A stretch of DNA of 37,633 nt from CAYNSX01 sp964400165 (GTDB lineage: Bacteria; Armatimonadota; Hebobacteria; CAYNSX01), in NCBI GenBank assembly GCA_964400165.1, contig CAYNSX010000025.1:1-37633 (forward strand), read 5' to 3'. The notes beneath the pieces are model-generated. The model saw nothing but the letters and a program-made list of their open reading frames with translations. It was not told the origin of the DNA and searched no databases. The position numbers and the translations under genes are program-made. This document shows positions 1-8,623 of this stretch, one piece after another (the first letter of the stretch is position 1; each line of letters begins with the position of its first letter).

Positions 1-1
1 C

Positions 2-160
2 GGGCAGCAGTACGGCGGCGAAGTGGCGGCGCCGGTCTTCAAGGCGATTGCGCAGCGGGCGCTGCTTTACCTGGGCGTGTCGCCGTCGCCGGACGCCTTC
101 GCCCTGCGCGCCCGCAACGCCGCTGCAACGGCCTCCCCCGCGAGCCCCGCGCCGCGCTGA
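2..160 (+). CDS. ftsI: Penicillin-binding protein FtsI-type transpeptidase, C-terminus only (partial)
   Basis: Only the last 52 codons are present; the gene starts before the window. The frame reads GQQYGGEVAAPVFKAIAQRA followed by a Leu-Tyr-Leu-Gly segment. This matches the end of the transpeptidase domain of FtsI/PBP2-class enzymes, where a YGG-x-VAAPVF block precedes the last helix. FtsI cross-links septal peptidoglycan in the periplasmic space and works with FtsW, encoded downstream. The Ala/Pro-rich tail ending at the TGA is not conserved in the family. The position at the head of a mur/fts cluster agrees with the call. SpoVD/PBP-type relatives cannot be excluded from this fragment. Confidence 0.8.
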   Translation, partial: GQQYGGEVAAPVFKAIAQRALLYLGVSPSPDAFALRARNAAATASPASPAPR

Positions 161-182
161 TGCGCGGCCGCGCAACCCCGGC

Positions 183-191
183 TGCTATAAT
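183..191 (+). promoter_or_regulatory. Extended -10 promoter upstream of pyrE
   Basis: TGC followed by a perfect TATAAT (186-191) lies in the ftsI-pyrE gap. No good -35 hexamer is visible, which fits an extended -10 promoter. The transcript would start near 198, so it can serve pyrE and the mur genes after it. Confidence 0.55.
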
Positions 192-239
192 CGTCCGGGA
201 AGTGCCACAATCGTGACGCGCGCGGCGACGGAATCTGCA

Positions 240-818
240 GTGACCCCTTCGAACAGCAGCGCATTGCCCTCGCGTGACGCCTGCCGGGCGGCGTTATTGC
301 CGTTGACGCGCGCCGCGTGCCGGTTCGGAACGGTCACGCTGTCCTCGGGCAAAGTCAGCGACTTCTATGTCGACGGGAAGCACATCACGCTCGCGCCCGA
401 CGGCGCGTATTGGTTCGCCGTGTGGATTTTGCAGACGGTGCTGCCGCGCGGGGTGGTGGCGGTCGGCGGGCCCAGCATTGGCGCCAATCCCGTGGCCGGC
501 GCGGTTGCGCTCTTGAGTCATGTGGCGGGCCGGTCGTTACGCGGATTTATGGTGCGGCCGGCAGCGAAAGAGTACGGCTTGCAGCACCGCATCGAAGGGC
601 CGCTGCACGCCGGCGACCGCGTCGCCGTCATCGAGGATGTGGTCACGAGCGGGAAGTCGCTGCTGCAAGCGATTGCGGCCGTCGAAGAGGCCGGTGCGCA
701 GGTCGCTGTGGCGCTGGCGCTGGTGGACCGCCAAGAGGGCGGCGCGCAGGCGCTCGCCGCGGCGGGCTACGACTTCGAAGCGGTCTGGACGCGCGCCGAC
801 CTGACCGCCGCCCGGTAG
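240..818 (+). CDS. pyrE: Orotate phosphoribosyltransferase
   Basis: PyrE transfers orotate to PRPP to make orotidine 5'-monophosphate in pyrimidine synthesis. The protein has the OPRT opening block (RFGTVTLSSGKVSDFYVDGK, family form LSSGK-S-YYVDG) and the PRPP loop VAVIEDVVTSGKSL near residue 130. At 192 residues it is normal for the family. The start is uncertain: GTG 240 gives a standard N-terminus with GACGGA 5' of it, while GTG 213 would add nine residues and sits about 15 nt after the predicted transcript start. It lies between ftsI and murE, an unusual place for a pyrimidine gene, and its stop is only 8 nt before murE, so the two are probably co-transcribed. Confidence 0.9.
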   Translation: MTPSNSSALPSRDACRAALLPLTRAACRFGTVTLSSGKVSDFYVDGKHITLAPDGAYWFAVWILQTVLPRGVVAVGGPSIGANPVAGAVALLSHVAGRSLRGFMVRPAAKEYGLQHRIEGPLHAGDRVAVIEDVVTSGKSLLQAIAAVEEAGAQVAVALALVDRQEGGAQALAAAGYDFEAVWTRADLTAAR

Positions 819-826
819 CGCCGCCA

Positions 827-2335
827 ATGGTTGTGGCGACCACCCGGGAACAGCGCCTCGCCGCCGTGCTCGACGGCGTCGCGCACGACTTGCGCGGCGA
901 TGACTCGGTGGCCATCGGCGGCGTCACCAGCAATTCGCGCGCTGTGCAGCCCGGCGACCTGTTCGTCGCCATCATCGGCTTCACGCGTGACGGACACGAA
1001 TTTCTCAACGACGCCATTTCCCGCGGGGCCGCCGCGCTGTGCGTGCAAGCGGACCGCGCCGCACGCGTCCCCGCGGCTTGGAGCGGCCCCCTCGTCACTG
1101 TGCCCGATACGCGCTGGGCGCTCGGCGACCTGGCGGCGAACTTCCACGGCCACCCAGCCCGGCGGATGCGCTGCATCGGCGTCACCGGCACGAACGGCAA
1201 GACGACTGTGACGCACCTCATCGCCGAAGTCGTCGCCGCGCTTGGCGGAACGCCCGGCGTGCTCGGCACGCTCGGGATGCGCGTCGGCGACGAGCAGTTG
1301 CCCGGCGACCGGACGACGCCCGAGGCGACCGAAGTGCAGGCCACGCTCGCCGACATGCTGGCTCGCGGCGCCACCGATGTGGCAATGGAAGTAACTTCGC
1401 ACGGCCTGGCGCTCGGGCGCGTCGTCGGGTGCGAGTACGCCGGTGCGGTGTTCACCAACCTCTCCCGCGACCACCTCGATTTCCACGCTGACCTCGACGC
1501 CTACCTGAACGCGAAATTGCGTCTCTTCGAAGAGTCGCGCTACGGCGCCACCGACCAGCGCCTCAACGCGGTGTGCATTGACGACGATGCCGGGCGCACC
1601 GTCGCGCAGCGCGCGCGGGGGCGGGTCGTCACCTACGGTCTCACGCCCGACGCGATGGCGCACGCCCGCGAGGTCAAGTGCGACGCGAGCGGCAGCCGCT
1701 TCACGCTCGTCACGCCGGGCGGTGAATGGCCGGTGACGCTGCGCCTGCTCGGCGAGTGGAATGTGGCCAACGCGCTCGCCGTCTGCGCGCTGGCGCACGG
1801 CTGGGAGTGGCCGATGGAGCAGGTCGTCGCGGCGCTGGCGCAGGCGGCGCCGGTGCCCGGGCGGATGGAGCCGGTGCCGGGCCGCGGGCGCTACGCGGTG
1901 CTCGTTGATTATTCGCACACGCCCGCCAGTCTCGAACAGGCGCTGCGCACTTGCCGGGCGCTCGCCCGCGGGCGGGTGCTGGTCGTCGTCGGCTGCGGGG
2001 GCGACCGCGACCGCGGCAAGCGCCCGCTGATGGGCCAGGCCGCCGCCGAGGGCGCCGACCGCGTTTTCATCACCTCCGACAACCCGCGCAGTGAAGAGCC
2101 GGGCGACATCATCGAGGCGATCGTGGCGGGAGTGCCCGCCGCGGCCCGCCCGAAGTGCCGCATCGACGCGGACCGCCGCGCCGCGATTTTCGCCGCTGTC
2201 TTTGAGGCGCGCGCCGGCGATGTGGTGCTGATCGCCGGGAAGGGGCACGAGACCTATCAAGAAGTGAACGGCGTCAAGCACCCGTTCGACGACCGCCTCG
2301 TCGCTGCCGAGGCGCGGAAGCAGCGCCGCGGATGA
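827..2335 (+). CDS. murE: UDP-MurNAc-L-Ala-D-Glu:meso-diaminopimelate ligase
   Basis: This cytoplasmic Mur ligase adds the third amino acid to UDP-MurNAc-L-Ala-D-Glu using ATP. The N-terminal domain contains the TSNSRAVQPGDLFVA block. The ATP loop GTNGKTT is at about residues 121-128, and KGHE near 472 lies in the C-terminal domain. The signature DNPR at about 418-421 is the form known to select meso-diaminopimelate over lysine, so the peptidoglycan is predicted to be m-DAP type. At 502 residues it is a usual length. No clear Shine-Dalgarno precedes ATG 827, so translation may be coupled to pyrE. Its TGA overlaps the murF ATG. Confidence 0.96.
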   Translation: MVVATTREQRLAAVLDGVAHDLRGDDSVAIGGVTSNSRAVQPGDLFVAIIGFTRDGHEFLNDAISRGAAALCVQADRAARVPAAWSGPLVTVPDTRWALGDLAANFHGHPARRMRCIGVTGTNGKTTVTHLIAEVVAALGGTPGVLGTLGMRVGDEQLPGDRTTPEATEVQATLADMLARGATDVAMEVTSHGLALGRVVGCEYAGAVFTNLSRDHLDFHADLDAYLNAKLRLFEESRYGATDQRLNAVCIDDDAGRTVAQRARGRVVTYGLTPDAMAHAREVKCDASGSRFTLVTPGGEWPVTLRLLGEWNVANALAVCALAHGWEWPMEQVVAALAQAAPVPGRMEPVPGRGRYAVLVDYSHTPASLEQALRTCRALARGRVLVVVGCGGDRDRGKRPLMGQAAAEGADRVFITSDNPRSEEPGDIIEAIVAGVPAAARPKCRIDADRRAAIFAAVFEARAGDVVLIAGKGHETYQEVNGVKHPFDDRLVAAEARKQRRG

Positions 2336-3708
2336 GCGAACCGCTCGGCGACCTGACCACGCTCGCCGCCGCCATGGGCGCGTCCCTCGCGTCGAAGAAC
2401 GGCGCGCTGATGGTCGCGGGCGTGGCAACGGACACGCGGACACTGCGCGCGGGCGACTTGTTCTTCGCGCTGCGCGGCCCCAACCACGACGGGCACGATT
2501 TCGTCGCCGCGGCACTGCAAGGCGGCGCGGTGGCGGCGGTGGTGGAGCGCGTGCCCGCGGGACTGGCGGCGCCCGCGCCGCTGTTGCAAGTGGACAGCGC
2601 GCTGCGCGCGCTCGGGCGGCTGGCGGCGGCGCACCGGCGGCGGTTTGCGATACCGGTCGTCGCCATCACCGGCAGCGTCGGTAAGACCAGCGCGAAGGAA
2701 TTCCTCGCCGCCATCCTCGAAACGCAGGGTGCCACATTGAAGACGCCCGCCAACTTCAACAACGAGATCGGCGTCCCGCTGGCGCTGTTGCAACTGCGCG
2801 CCGAACACCGCTTTGCCGCCGTCGAGTTGGCGATGCGCGGGCCGGGCCAGATTGCGGAACTGACTGCGATGGCGGCGCCGACCGTCGGCATCGTCACCAA
2901 TGTCGGCCCGTCGCATTCTGAATTCTTCGCCTCGGAAGAGGCAATTGCGCGCGCCAAGGGTGAATTGCTGGCGGGCATGGAGGCGAGCGGCGTTGCGGTG
3001 CTGAATGCCGACGACCGCTGGTTCGCGCTCCTGCGCGAATTGGCGCGCGGGCCGGTGGTGCGCTTCGGCATCGGACACGATGCCGAAGTGCACGCGGACG
3101 ACCTTGCGCTCGGGCCGGCGGGCAGCGCCTGGCGGCTCGTCACGCCGGAGGGCGCGGCGCCGGTCGCGCTCCCGCTTCCCGGGCGGCACCAAGTGCTGAA
3201 CGCGCTCGCCGCCGCCGCCGCCGCGCACGCGGTCGGCGTGAGCACGGGCGCCATCGCCGCGGCGCTGTCGCCCGCGCACGGGGCGCACGGACGCCTCGAG
3301 TTCATCACCGCCGCGCGCGGGTTCACCATCCTCGACGACGCGTACAACGCCAGCCCGGCCTCGGTGCGGGCGGCGCTGACGGTGCTCGCTGCGCAGCCCG
3401 GGCGCAAGTTCGCCGTGCTTGGCGAAATGAAAGAATTGGGAACGCGCACCCGCGAGTTGCACGAAGAGACCGGCCGCGCCGCAGGCGAGTGCCCGCTCGA
3501 AGTGCTCGTCACCGTCGGCCCCGACGCCGAGGCGCTCGGCCGCGCCGCGGCCGAGCGCCTCGGCGTCGCCCGCTGGCGGCACTGCGCCGACGCAACCGAG
3601 GCGGCGCCGATGCTCTTGCCGTTGCTCCAGCGCGGGGATGTCGTGCTGGTGAAGGGCTCGCGGGCGCTGGCGCTCGAGCGGGTGGTGGAGGCGCTCCGTG
3701 TTGCGTGA
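2332..3708 (+). CDS. murF: UDP-MurNAc-tripeptide:D-Ala-D-Ala ligase
   Basis: MurF adds the D-Ala-D-Ala dipeptide made by Ddl (encoded downstream) to UDP-MurNAc-tripeptide, completing the soluble pentapeptide precursor. The ATP loop is GSVGKTSAKEF at about residues 114-124. The segment LKTPANFNNEIGVPLALL is typical of MurF and separates it from MurC, D and E. DDAYNASPASV is the conserved C-terminal-domain block. The length of 458 residues is normal. The start ATG overlaps the murE stop in an ATGA arrangement, and the end overlaps the mraY GTG start by 11 nt, so coupled translation is likely. Confidence 0.96.
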   Translation: MSEPLGDLTTLAAAMGASLASKNGALMVAGVATDTRTLRAGDLFFALRGPNHDGHDFVAAALQGGAVAAVVERVPAGLAAPAPLLQVDSALRALGRLAAAHRRRFAIPVVAITGSVGKTSAKEFLAAILETQGATLKTPANFNNEIGVPLALLQLRAEHRFAAVELAMRGPGQIAELTAMAAPTVGIVTNVGPSHSEFFASEEAIARAKGELLAGMEASGVAVLNADDRWFALLRELARGPVVRFGIGHDAEVHADDLALGPAGSAWRLVTPEGAAPVALPLPGRHQVLNALAAAAAAHAVGVSTGAIAAALSPAHGAHGRLEFITAARGFTILDDAYNASPASVRAALTVLAAQPGRKFAVLGEMKELGTRTRELHEETGRAAGECPLEVLVTVGPDAEALGRAAAERLGVARWRHCADATEAAPMLLPLLQRGDVVLVKGSRALALERVVEALRVA

Positions 3709-4675
3709 GGCGCTCGTCGGCGGCGTTTCGCTCGTCGTGTCGTTCTTCCTGGCGCCGGTGGCGATGCGCCTGGCGCCGCGCCTGGGGATGCTGCGCGGGA
3801 TGCGGGAAGATGTCCCCGAGCGCCATGCGGGCAAGACCGGCACCGCCGTCCTCGGCGGAGTGGTCATCCTGGTCGCGGTCCTCGCCGGCGCGCTGCTGTT
3901 CGCCGTCTGGCATGGCGCCGATGCGCGGCTCTGGCTCGGTCTCGGGATGCTGCTTGCCTTCGGCGGCATCGGCCTGCTGGAGGACATCGCCAAGCAGCGC
4001 GACCCGCGTCAGCGCGGCCTCAAAGCCCGCTGGCGGATGCTGATGGAACTGGCGGTGGCGGGCGGCTTCGTCGCGCTCGCCGCGCGGCTCGGATTGGTGA
4101 CGGAGTGGCTGCACCTGCCGGTCGCCGGGTTCCTGATTCCGGTCGGCTGGTGGTATTACCCGATCGCCACGCTCTTCCTCGTCTTCGTCGCCAACGCGGT
4201 GAACTTGAGCGACGGCCTCGACGGGCTGGCGGGCGGGCTGACGGTGCTCGCCGCGTTGAGTCTCGCCGTCGTCGCGTATTCGTGGGGGATCGACGCGCCG
4301 GCGGCGCTCGCCGCGGCGCTGGTCGGCGCGACGGCGGGCTTCCTCTGGTATAACCGGTATCCGGCGCGACTCTTTTTGGGCGACGCGGGCGCGCTGGCGC
4401 TCGGCGCCGGCCTGGGCGGCATCGCGGTGCTGTCGGGCGCCGAGTTGGTGCTGGTGATTGCGGGATTGGTGTTCATCGTGGAAGCGGTGTCCGTCATGGC
4501 GCAAGTGACCTATTTCCGAATGACCGGCGGCCGGCGCATCTTTCGGATGACGCCGCTGCACCACCACTTCGAACTGGGCGGCGCCGACGAGCCCAACATC
4601 GTGCGCGCCTTCTGGCTGGTCGGCGGCGTGGCGGCGTTCGCCGCGGTCGTGGCGGCGCGGCTGGGGCTGCGATGA
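3698..4675 (+). CDS. mraY: Phospho-MurNAc-pentapeptide transferase
   Basis: MraY is a membrane enzyme that moves phospho-MurNAc-pentapeptide from UDP to undecaprenyl phosphate, giving lipid I. The protein is mostly hydrophobic with about ten membrane segments. Family motifs are visible: EDIAKQRDPRQRGLKARWRM (D-x-x-K loop), NAVNLSDGLDGLAGG near residue 169, FLGDAGALALG, and the HHHFE block near residue 288 that marks MraY rather than other polyprenyl-phosphate glycosyltransferases. GTG 3698 lies inside the end of murF. At 325 residues it is slightly short but complete. Its stop overlaps the murD ATG. Confidence 0.96.
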   Translation: MLREALVGGVSLVVSFFLAPVAMRLAPRLGMLRGMREDVPERHAGKTGTAVLGGVVILVAVLAGALLFAVWHGADARLWLGLGMLLAFGGIGLLEDIAKQRDPRQRGLKARWRMLMELAVAGGFVALAARLGLVTEWLHLPVAGFLIPVGWWYYPIATLFLVFVANAVNLSDGLDGLAGGLTVLAALSLAVVAYSWGIDAPAALAAALVGATAGFLWYNRYPARLFLGDAGALALGAGLGGIAVLSGAELVLVIAGLVFIVEAVSVMAQVTYFRMTGGRRIFRMTPLHHHFELGGADEPNIVRAFWLVGGVAAFAAVVAARLGLR

Positions 4676-6096
4676 GGGACCGCGCCTGGTTCCGGGGCAA
4701 GTCGGTGTATGTCGTCGGCCTCGGCTCCTACGGCACCGGCCGCGAAGTGGCGAAGGCGATGCACGCCCTCGGCGCCGCAGTCACCGTCGCCGACGCCAAG
4801 TCGGCAGACCAACTCGAATCCGAGCGCGCGCAACTGCGCAGCGTGCCCGTGCAGTGGGAACTAGGCACCTTTTCGTATGCCGGCGCCAAGAGCGCCGACC
4901 TCGTCATTATCAGCCCGGGCGTGCCGCTGACCCTGCCGCCACTGCAAGCCGCCGCCGCGCAGGGCATACCCGTCGTGAGCGAACTGCAAGTCGCGTTCGA
5001 AATCAGCCAGGCGCCGTTCCTGGCGGTGACGGGCACCAAGGGGAAGTCCACCACCACCACGCTCCTCGGCGAGATGCTCGGCGCCGCCGGGAAGACGGTG
5101 CGCATCACTGGCAACATCGGCGCGCCCGCTATCGCCGACGCGCTCGACGCGAAGGACAGCGATGTCCTCGTCACGGAAGTGAGCAGTTTCCAACTCGAAG
5201 GCATCTCGTCATTCCGCCCGCGGGTCAGCGTCTTCACCAACTTTCACGGCGACCATCTTGACCGCTATCCGAACATCGAGGCGTACTGGGCGGCGAAGTG
5301 CCGCCTCTTCGAGTTCCAGACGCCGTACGACTGGGCGGTGCTCAATTATGACGACGCGCGCATCGCCGGTCTGGCAGACGGAATCAAGACGAAGGCCGCG
5401 TGGTTCAGCGTGCAGGGCGAAGTCGAGCGCGGCGCTTGGGTGAACGGCCAGGTGCTGTGGGTGCGGGCACCGGGGGCCGACGCGGTGCGGCTGTCGCTCG
5501 CCGATTTCGGCCTGCTCGGGCCCCACAACCGCGCCAACGCCGCGGCGGCGGCCGCCGCCGCGACAGTTTTTGGCTGCCCGCCCGACGCCATCGCCCGCGC
5601 GCTGGCCGAGGCGGCGCCGCTGCCGGGACGCTTGGAGCGGGTGGCCTCGATGAACGGGATTCAGTTCGTCAACGACACGCAGGCGACCACGCCCGACGCG
5701 GCGCGCGCCGCGGTCGCAGCGTTCGAGGAGCGCGTCCTGCTGCTCGCCGGCGGGCGGGCGAAGATCGATGATTTCGCACCTCTCTTCCGCGGGCTGCGCG
5801 AGCGGTTCAGTTATGTGATTCTCTTCGGCGAAGGCGCGGGCAAGATGGAACTGGCCGCGCGCGAGCAGGGCATCCGGCGCGTCGAGCGCTGCAAAGATTT
5901 GGAAGAGGCGTTCCGCACGGCCTACCGGCTGGCCGAGAGCGGGGAAGTCATCCTCCTCTCGCCCGCCTGCGCCAGTTTCGACCAGTACGCGAACGCCGGC
6001 GCCCGCGGCGAGCACTTCCGCCGGCTGGTGAAGGACTTGCGCACCGAATTGGACTTGCCCTCCGACTCCCCGGGCCGCGCGGAGCGCGTCTGGTGA
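4672..6096 (+). CDS. murD: UDP-MurNAc-L-alanine:D-glutamate ligase
   Basis: MurD adds D-glutamate to UDP-MurNAc-L-Ala. An N-terminal Rossmann segment (VYVVGLGSYGTGREVA) binds the uracil nucleotide. The ATP loop GTKGKSTTT starts at residue 121. EVSSFQLEGI and the FTNFHGDHLDRY block are the central-domain signatures, and FVNDTQATTPDA plus LLSPACASFDQY near the end are MurD-specific. At 474 residues it is complete. It overlaps mraY upstream (ATGA) and ftsW downstream (GTGA), so expression should be tied to both membrane partners. Confidence 0.95.
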   Translation: MRDRAWFRGKSVYVVGLGSYGTGREVAKAMHALGAAVTVADAKSADQLESERAQLRSVPVQWELGTFSYAGAKSADLVIISPGVPLTLPPLQAAAAQGIPVVSELQVAFEISQAPFLAVTGTKGKSTTTTLLGEMLGAAGKTVRITGNIGAPAIADALDAKDSDVLVTEVSSFQLEGISSFRPRVSVFTNFHGDHLDRYPNIEAYWAAKCRLFEFQTPYDWAVLNYDDARIAGLADGIKTKAAWFSVQGEVERGAWVNGQVLWVRAPGADAVRLSLADFGLLGPHNRANAAAAAAAATVFGCPPDAIARALAEAAPLPGRLERVASMNGIQFVNDTQATTPDAARAAVAAFEERVLLLAGGRAKIDDFAPLFRGLRERFSYVILFGEGAGKMELAAREQGIRRVERCKDLEEAFRTAYRLAESGEVILLSPACASFDQYANAGARGEHFRRLVKDLRTELDLPSDSPGRAERVW

Positions 6097-7202
6097 CCCG
6101 CCGCACTTGGGACTACCCGCTGCTGCTCACGACGCTGGCGCTCGTCGCCTTCGGACTGGTGATGGTGTTCAGCGCCAGTCTGGCCATCGCGTACGATTCG
6201 AAGGGCGGCGACAGTTCGTTCTTCGTGAAGAAGCAATCGCTCTGGGCGCTGATCGGCCTGGTCGGCCTGTTCGGCGCGGCCGCGGTCCCGATGCGTGTCG
6301 TGAAGCGGCTGGCGCCCTATGCGTTCGTCCTGGCGCTGGCCGGGTTGGCGGCGACTTTGGCTTTTGGCGTCGAACTCAACGGCGCCCGGCGCTGGATCCA
6401 GGTGATGGGCTTCTCGGTGCAGCCGTCGGAGTTCGCCAAACTGGCGCTCATCGCGTTCTTGGCGGGCATGTACGCGGACCGTGGCTACGCATTGACGCGC
6501 TTTCGCGCGCTCATTCCCGGGCTGGCGGCGATTGGCATCACCGCCGGGCTGGTGCTGGTTGGACGCGACCTCGGCACCGCGCTGGTCATCGGGACGGTGG
6601 GCTGGTTGCTGCTGCACCTGGCCGGCGCGCGCCTGCGCCATCTCGTCTCCGTGTTCGGCGCGGCGGCGGTGATGGCGGCGCTGGTCATCTGGCACGAACC
6701 GTATCGCCTGCAGCGCATCACCGCCTGGCTCGACCCCTTCGCCGACGCCAGCGACTCGGGCTATCACACCGTGCAGTCGCTCATCGCGCTCGGGTCGGGT
6801 GGCGCGTTCGGTCTCGGCCTCGGCCAGAGCCGGCAGAAGTTCTCCTACCTGCCGATGCCGATGACCGACTCGATCTTCGCCGTCCTCGGCGAAGAACTCG
6901 GGCTGATTGGAACCGTCTTGGTGCTCGCCGCGTTTGTGTTCCTGCTCTGGCGCGGCATCGCGGTGGCGCGCAACGCCTCGGATTCGTTTTCCGCTCTGCT
7001 GGCCGGGGGCGTCACGATGATGCTGGCGGTGCAAGCGTTGGTGCACATGAGCGTGGCCACCAGCATCGTGCCCGCGACCGGTCTGCCGCTGCCCTTCATT
7101 AGTTACGGCGGCACCGCGCTGGTGGCGGCGATGACGGGCGTCGGGCTGCTGCTCAATGTCGCCCGCCAGGGGCGGAGCGCGCTCGCCGCCGCGTATGCCT
7201 GA
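6093..7202 (+). CDS. ftsW: SEDS-family septal peptidoglycan polymerase FtsW
   Basis: FtsW polymerises lipid II at the division site together with its PBP partner FtsI, whose gene ends at position 160. The sequence has about ten membrane segments and the SEDS blocks SVQPSEFAKLALI, GRDLGTALVIG, MTDSIFAVLGEELGLIG (with the catalytic Asp in TDS), and PLPFISYGGTALVAAM. At 369 residues it is a normal length. The GTG start overlaps the murD stop, and the last codons overlap murC by 8 nt. RodA is the alternative, but the neighbourhood favours FtsW. Confidence 0.92.
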   Translation: MTRRTWDYPLLLTTLALVAFGLVMVFSASLAIAYDSKGGDSSFFVKKQSLWALIGLVGLFGAAAVPMRVVKRLAPYAFVLALAGLAATLAFGVELNGARRWIQVMGFSVQPSEFAKLALIAFLAGMYADRGYALTRFRALIPGLAAIGITAGLVLVGRDLGTALVIGTVGWLLLHLAGARLRHLVSVFGAAAVMAALVIWHEPYRLQRITAWLDPFADASDSGYHTVQSLIALGSGGAFGLGLGQSRQKFSYLPMPMTDSIFAVLGEELGLIGTVLVLAAFVFLLWRGIAVARNASDSFSALLAGGVTMMLAVQALVHMSVATSIVPATGLPLPFISYGGTALVAAMTGVGLLLNVARQGRSALAAAYA

Positions 7203-8622
7203 CGCCGCCGCGCCGCTCGCGCACTTGCAGCGCCGGCGCGTTCACCTCATCGGCATCGGCGGCATCGGGATGAGCGGCTTGGCGCAGATTCTCTTGAGCG
7301 CCGGCGCCCGGGTGAGTGGCTCTGACAAAGTCCCCTCGCACATCACCGCCGCCCTCGCCGCCCGCGGCGCGCACATCTTCACCGGTCACGCCGCCGAACA
7401 GGCGGAAGGCGCGGAATTGGTCGTTGTCACCGACGCGGTAAAGCGCGACCGCAACCCCGAAGTCGCCTGGGCGCTCGCGCACGATGTGCCCGTGCTGCGG
7501 CGGAGCGAATTCGTCGGCGAACTGACGGCGCACATGAAGACCGTGGCCGTCGCCGGCACGCACGGCAAGACCACCACCGCCGCGATGCTCACGCACATTC
7601 TGCGCGGCGCCGGGCTGAACCCAACCTACCTGCTCGGCGGCGAGGCGCCGTCGCTCGGCGGCAACGCCGCCCTCGGCGGCGACCTATGGGTCGTCGAGGC
7701 GTGCGAGGCGTACGAGTCCTACCTCGACTTGCGCCCTGCCGTCGCCGTCATTACCAACATCGAAACCGACCACCTCGACCATCACGGCGGCGCAGAGCAC
7801 TTGCACGCCAGCTTCCGCCGCTTCGCCGGGCATGTGGAGCCGGGCGGGACGCTGGTGCTGTGCGCCGAGCGGCCCGAGTTGCAGGCCGTCGCTGCCGCGG
7901 CAGGCGGGCGGCGCGTCGTTTGGTACGGCCTCGATGGCGACGCCGATTACACCGCCCGCGGCGAGTGGGCGCTCGCCGGCTGGCAGGGGCGGATGCCCGT
8001 CTATGCCGGCGGGAGGCGGCTGGGCGAGGCGACGGCGCCGATGCCGGGCCACCACAACCTGCTGAACGCCCTGGCGGCGCTCGCCGCCGCGCTCGAGTTG
8101 GGGGCCGATTTCGACGCTGCCCGCACAGCCCTGGCTGGTTTCACCGGCATCGCCCGGCGCTTTGAGCGGGTGGGGGAAGTGGGCGGAATAACCATTGTGG
8201 ACGACTATGCCCACCACCCGACCGAGTTGCGCGCCGCCCTGGCGACCGCCCGCGGCCTGCGCGACGCCGCGGGCATTGGGGGCCGGGTGGTCGCCGTGTT
8301 CCAGCCGCACCTCTTCTCCCGCACCCGCGACCTGCTCGACGACTTCGCGGTGTCGTTCGACGACGCCGACGCCGTTTACCTCGCCCCGATCTACCCTGCC
8401 CGCGAGGAGCCGATTCCGGGTGTCACCAGCGACCTGCTCGTCGAGCGACTGCGGGCGCGCTCGCCGGGCAAGCCGGTCGAGTTGCTCCCCGACGAGCGCG
8501 CCATCGCGCCGCGGCTGGCGGCGGAATTGCGCGCCGGGGACTGGGCAGTGATTCTCGGAGCCGGTAGTATTGGCGCCGTGGCCTGGGAGCTGCGCGGGGT
8601 GCTGGCTGGGGAACGGGCATAG
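7195..8622 (+). CDS. murC: UDP-N-acetylmuramate:L-alanine ligase
   Basis: MurC makes the first amino acid addition, joining L-Ala to UDP-MurNAc. HLIGIGGIGMSGLA near the N-terminus is the nucleotide-binding signature of MurC. The ATP loop GTHGKTTTA starts at residue 121. EACEAYESYLDL, TNIETDHLDHH and DDYAHHPTELRA are family blocks. ATG 7195 lies inside the end of ftsW and gives the usual N-terminus, while starts further upstream would add non-conserved residues. At 475 residues it is complete. Confidence 0.96.
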   Translation: MPDAAAPLAHLQRRRVHLIGIGGIGMSGLAQILLSAGARVSGSDKVPSHITAALAARGAHIFTGHAAEQAEGAELVVVTDAVKRDRNPEVAWALAHDVPVLRRSEFVGELTAHMKTVAVAGTHGKTTTAAMLTHILRGAGLNPTYLLGGEAPSLGGNAALGGDLWVVEACEAYESYLDLRPAVAVITNIETDHLDHHGGAEHLHASFRRFAGHVEPGGTLVLCAERPELQAVAAAAGGRRVVWYGLDGDADYTARGEWALAGWQGRMPVYAGGRRLGEATAPMPGHHNLLNALAALAAALELGADFDAARTALAGFTGIARRFERVGEVGGITIVDDYAHHPTELRAALATARGLRDAAGIGGRVVAVFQPHLFSRTRDLLDDFAVSFDDADAVYLAPIYPAREEPIPGVTSDLLVERLRARSPGKPVELLPDERAIAPRLAAELRAGDWAVILGAGSIGAVAWELRGVLAGERA

Positions 8623-8623
8623 C

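Noticed and set aside
767..3993. Long minus-strand frames across murE and murF
   Set aside because: The + strand carries clear Mur ligase signatures; the minus frames are low-complexity shadows.
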